Shown piece by piece: positions 62,108 through 64,000 of a stretch of DNA of 64,000 nucleotides (the first letter of the stretch is position 1; every line of letters begins with the position of its first letter). The DNA comes from Sulfitobacter undariae (GTDB lineage: Bacteria > Pseudomonadota > Alphaproteobacteria > Rhodobacterales > Rhodobacteraceae): positions 27,920-91,919 of the forward strand of contig NZ_JACIEI010000014.1 in NCBI RefSeq assembly GCF_014196805.1. Direction: 5' to 3'. Both the position numbers and the translations under genes were made by a program. Below the pieces are notes generated by a model, which was given only the letters and a program-made list of their open reading frames with translations, was not told the DNA's origin and did no database searches.

Positions 62108-63643
62108 ATGTCAGAGGCAATTGTTGCGGATTATGATCAGGCCATTTTACGGGATGCGCTTGAAGCACGGGCGGCCAAGGGGGCAGGGGCCCTTGCTGCT
62201 ATGGGCGCTGGTGTTGATGTGCCCGTCGCGATCATTATGCGCAATGATGTGGCCCAGTTGGAAGTGATGCGTGCCGCCGCACTTGCAGGGACAGTTCTTG
62301 TCGCGTTGAACTGGCATGGCGAAGTAGATGAGGTCGCAGCGATCTGCGACGACAGCGGTGCGCAACATGTCATCATTCATCGCGATCTGATTGCTGGCTT
62401 GCGTCCTGCGTTGAAGGGCCGTTCGGTTATTGCCGTTTCGCCTGGTCCCGAACTCTGTGCGGCTTATGCCATTAGTAGCGCGGCTGCGGCCAGTGACCCC
62501 GATCTTCCCGAGTGGGAGAATTTGGTCCAGAGCCATCAAGCGATCGAACACCGCGAAATGATGCGCCCGTTGATGCGCTATACGTCGGGGTCTACGGGGC
62601 ACCCGAAGGGAGTGCGGCGGACCAGCACAGGTGAGCGCCGCGATTTTGAAGATGTACTGAAGCGTGTCGGTACGGAAATGCTTCAGCTCAAAACCGGCTC
62701 ACGGTTCTTTACTGCTGCCCCTATTTATCATTCAGCCCCCTCTACGTTGACCAGTGCTGCGCTCGTGACGCATGGCGTGTCCGTCATTGTCGCACCCAAG
62801 TTTGACCCCGAGGGGTTTCTCGCCACCATTCAGGATCAGAAGATAACACACATCTATCTTGTCCCAACCATGATGAGCCGTTTGCTGAAGCTGCCTGAAG
62901 AGGTTCGATCACGGTATGACCTGTCGTCGGTTGAGTTTTGCGTTTCAACAGGGTCCCCGTGGCCGCATGATTTGAAAGTCGCGATGATCAACTGGTGGGG
63001 GCCGGTGTTCTGGGAGAGCTATGGCGCAACCGAAATTGGCTTCATGACGATGGTCTCGTCTGAGGAAGCATTGGCCCGCCCGGGAACCGCAGGTCGGATG
63101 CAAATGGGGGGAACAGTGTTGATCCTCGATGAGCAGGGCAACGCAATGCCCACTGGAGAAGTCGGTGAAATTCATGCACGCATGGATGCATTTGGCGGGT
63201 TCGACTATTCTAATGATCCAGACAGTCGCAAGGCGGCGGAAAAACAAGGTCATGTTTCCGTCGGGGATCTGGGCTGGCTTGATGAAGACGGGTTTTTGTT
63301 CATTACAGACCGCAAGAAGGACATGATCATTTCTGGTGGCGCAAATATCTTTCCCGCCGAGATCGAAGCAGTGTTAATGCGTGCGCCCTTTATCCGTGAC
63401 GTCGCAGTCTTTGGTGCGCCACATCCTGAATTTGGCGAACAGATTGTCGCTGCGGTAGAGTTGTCCGAGGGGGCATCGGCGCAGGTAAAAGATGTGATGG
63501 ATTTTCTTGACGGTAAACTGGCCCGTTTCAAACAGCCACGTGTCGTTGATTTTCACGGGACGTTACCAAGAGAAGACAGTGGCAAGATATTCAAACAAAG
63601 GCTCCGCGAACCTTATTGGGAGAACGCAGGACGTAAGATTTGA
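62108..63643 (+). CDS. Acyl-CoA synthetase / AMP-dependent ligase (substrate unknown)
   Basis: 511 residues of the ANL superfamily. P-loop YTSGSTGHPKG at residues 158-168, ESYGATEIGF (A5 motif), ITDRKKDMIISGGANIFPAE (A8 hinge) and the catalytic Lys in DSGKIFKQRL near the C-terminus. It activates a carboxylic acid as an acyl-adenylate and then as the CoA thioester. The N-terminal domain is slightly shorter than in long-chain enzymes. It is preceded by GGGAG seven bases before the ATG. No degradation partners are visible before the window ends. Confidence 0.9.
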   Translation: MSEAIVADYDQAILRDALEARAAKGAGALAAMGAGVDVPVAIIMRNDVAQLEVMRAAALAGTVLVALNWHGEVDEVAAICDDSGAQHVIIHRDLIAGLRPALKGRSVIAVSPGPELCAAYAISSAAAASDPDLPEWENLVQSHQAIEHREMMRPLMRYTSGSTGHPKGVRRTSTGERRDFEDVLKRVGTEMLQLKTGSRFFTAAPIYHSAPSTLTSAALVTHGVSVIVAPKFDPEGFLATIQDQKITHIYLVPTMMSRLLKLPEEVRSRYDLSSVEFCVSTGSPWPHDLKVAMINWWGPVFWESYGATEIGFMTMVSSEEALARPGTAGRMQMGGTVLILDEQGNAMPTGEVGEIHARMDAFGGFDYSNDPDSRKAAEKQGHVSVGDLGWLDEDGFLFITDRKKDMIISGGANIFPAEIEAVLMRAPFIRDVAVFGAPHPEFGEQIVAAVELSEGASAQVKDVMDFLDGKLARFKQPRVVDFHGTLPREDSGKIFKQRLREPYWENAGRKI

Positions 63644-64000
63644 GGTGGGGAGCTCATATATCCACCTTCATGGGTATGTAGGCCAAACCTGATTCTGCGA
63701 ACGGCATGAGATTCGGCGTGGATTCGGACCCCAGAGGAGTGATCTCTGGATAAGTCTGGGGATAACCTGCGATAAGCTGTGTCTGGAGCGGTATGAGTTG
63801 ATGGGGAACTGAGAGTAAGTAACGCCTGTGCCTCCGGATCTCCTACGAAGTGTGTCAATAAGCCATTGTAATAAAACGACCTTTTCCCGGCTTTGAAAAA
63901 AATACGTTTTTATGTCGGAATCGGGTTGCGGGATTGTTGAGTAAACCCTAGAACGCCTCTACCGAAGCGCAGCAATGAGCTACGGGGCAGCGGACGGGTT
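63644..64000. other. Non-coding stretch at the window end with DnaA-box-like motifs
   Basis: About 357 bases without a convincing gene. TCTGGATAA (63745), TGGGGATAA (63757) and TGCGATAA (63768) repeat every 11-12 bases; the first two are one mismatch from the DnaA box TGTGGATAA. An AT-rich run (GAAAAAAATACG at about 63886) follows. A gene could begin beyond the window. Confidence 0.3.

Overview
The window looks like a roseobacter-type alphaproteobacterium (Rhodobacteraceae), and part of it is an extrachromosomal replicon (plasmid or chromid). The evidence is a RepB/Rep_3-type initiator beside a plasmid-style parAB pair, together with families common in that group: CIO-type cytochrome bd, a C-P lyase operon with an internal HAD gene, ArsJ/GAPDH arsenate resistance, and an RTX protein ending in a Hint domain. 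No rRNA, tRNA, CRISPR array or insertion sequence was recognised.

Layout. 1-2365: end of a cyanide-insensitive cytochrome bd oxidase operon (cydA 5'-truncated by the window edge, cydB, and a 30-residue membrane peptide). 2486-3406: a nucleotidyltransferase-fold protein. 3715-6500: a TonB energy-transduction operon (secreted unknown, ExbB, two ExbD, TonB). 6562-31461: a phosphorus island. On the minus strand it carries phnGHI-HAD-phnJKLNM, then arsRC-gapdh-arsJ, then pstSCAB-phoU-phoB, all read in one direction; upstream are phnCDEE with a hexapeptide acetyltransferase, the divergent regulator phnF, a secreted META-domain protein and a PhoA-type alkaline phosphatase. 31685-42666: metal and envelope functions: a Zn/Cd/Pb-type P-type ATPase, an L,D-transpeptidase, HxlR/MATE, a ZIP transporter, and a copper/disulfide cluster (M23, SCO, PCuAC, DsbA, DsbB, SCO) divergent from a MerR regulator. 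42678-47007: FAH-family hydrolase, nitroreductase, MipA/OmpV porin, MarR plus Bcr-type MFS pump. 47196-53050: a complete peptide/opine-type ABC importer with a metallophosphoesterase as its last gene. 53077-53958: a persulfide-dioxygenase-like MBL protein. 54093-58320: replication and partition module. 58692-63643: an RTX/Hint protein and an acyl-CoA ligase.

How it fits together. The 6.5-31.5 kb block takes up phosphate (Pst), controls the uptake (PhoU/PhoB), gets rid of the arsenate that enters with it (GAPDH forms arseno-phosphoglycerate, ArsJ exports it), imports and cleaves phosphonates (PhnCDE, C-P lyase), and hydrolyses external phosphate esters (PhoA). Candidate Pho boxes lie before pstS, phnC and, more weakly, phoA. 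The same MerR-type promoter (TTGAA box, 19-bp spacer, 21 of 29 bases identical) precedes both the P-type ATPase and the SCO/Dsb operon about 10 kb apart, which suggests one metal regulon.

The most notable non-coding signals are three identical 15-bp palindromes in and after parAB (probable parS), 21-22-bp iterons with an AT-rich stretch between rep and parA, tandem inverted repeats 30 bp apart in the HxlR/MATE intergenic region, and strong hairpins directly after the binding-protein gene in three separate transport operons. No wholly unknown multi-gene system was identified with confidence; the nearest candidates are the MerR regulon, the HAD gene inside the C-P lyase operon, and the ABC-phosphoesterase operon.
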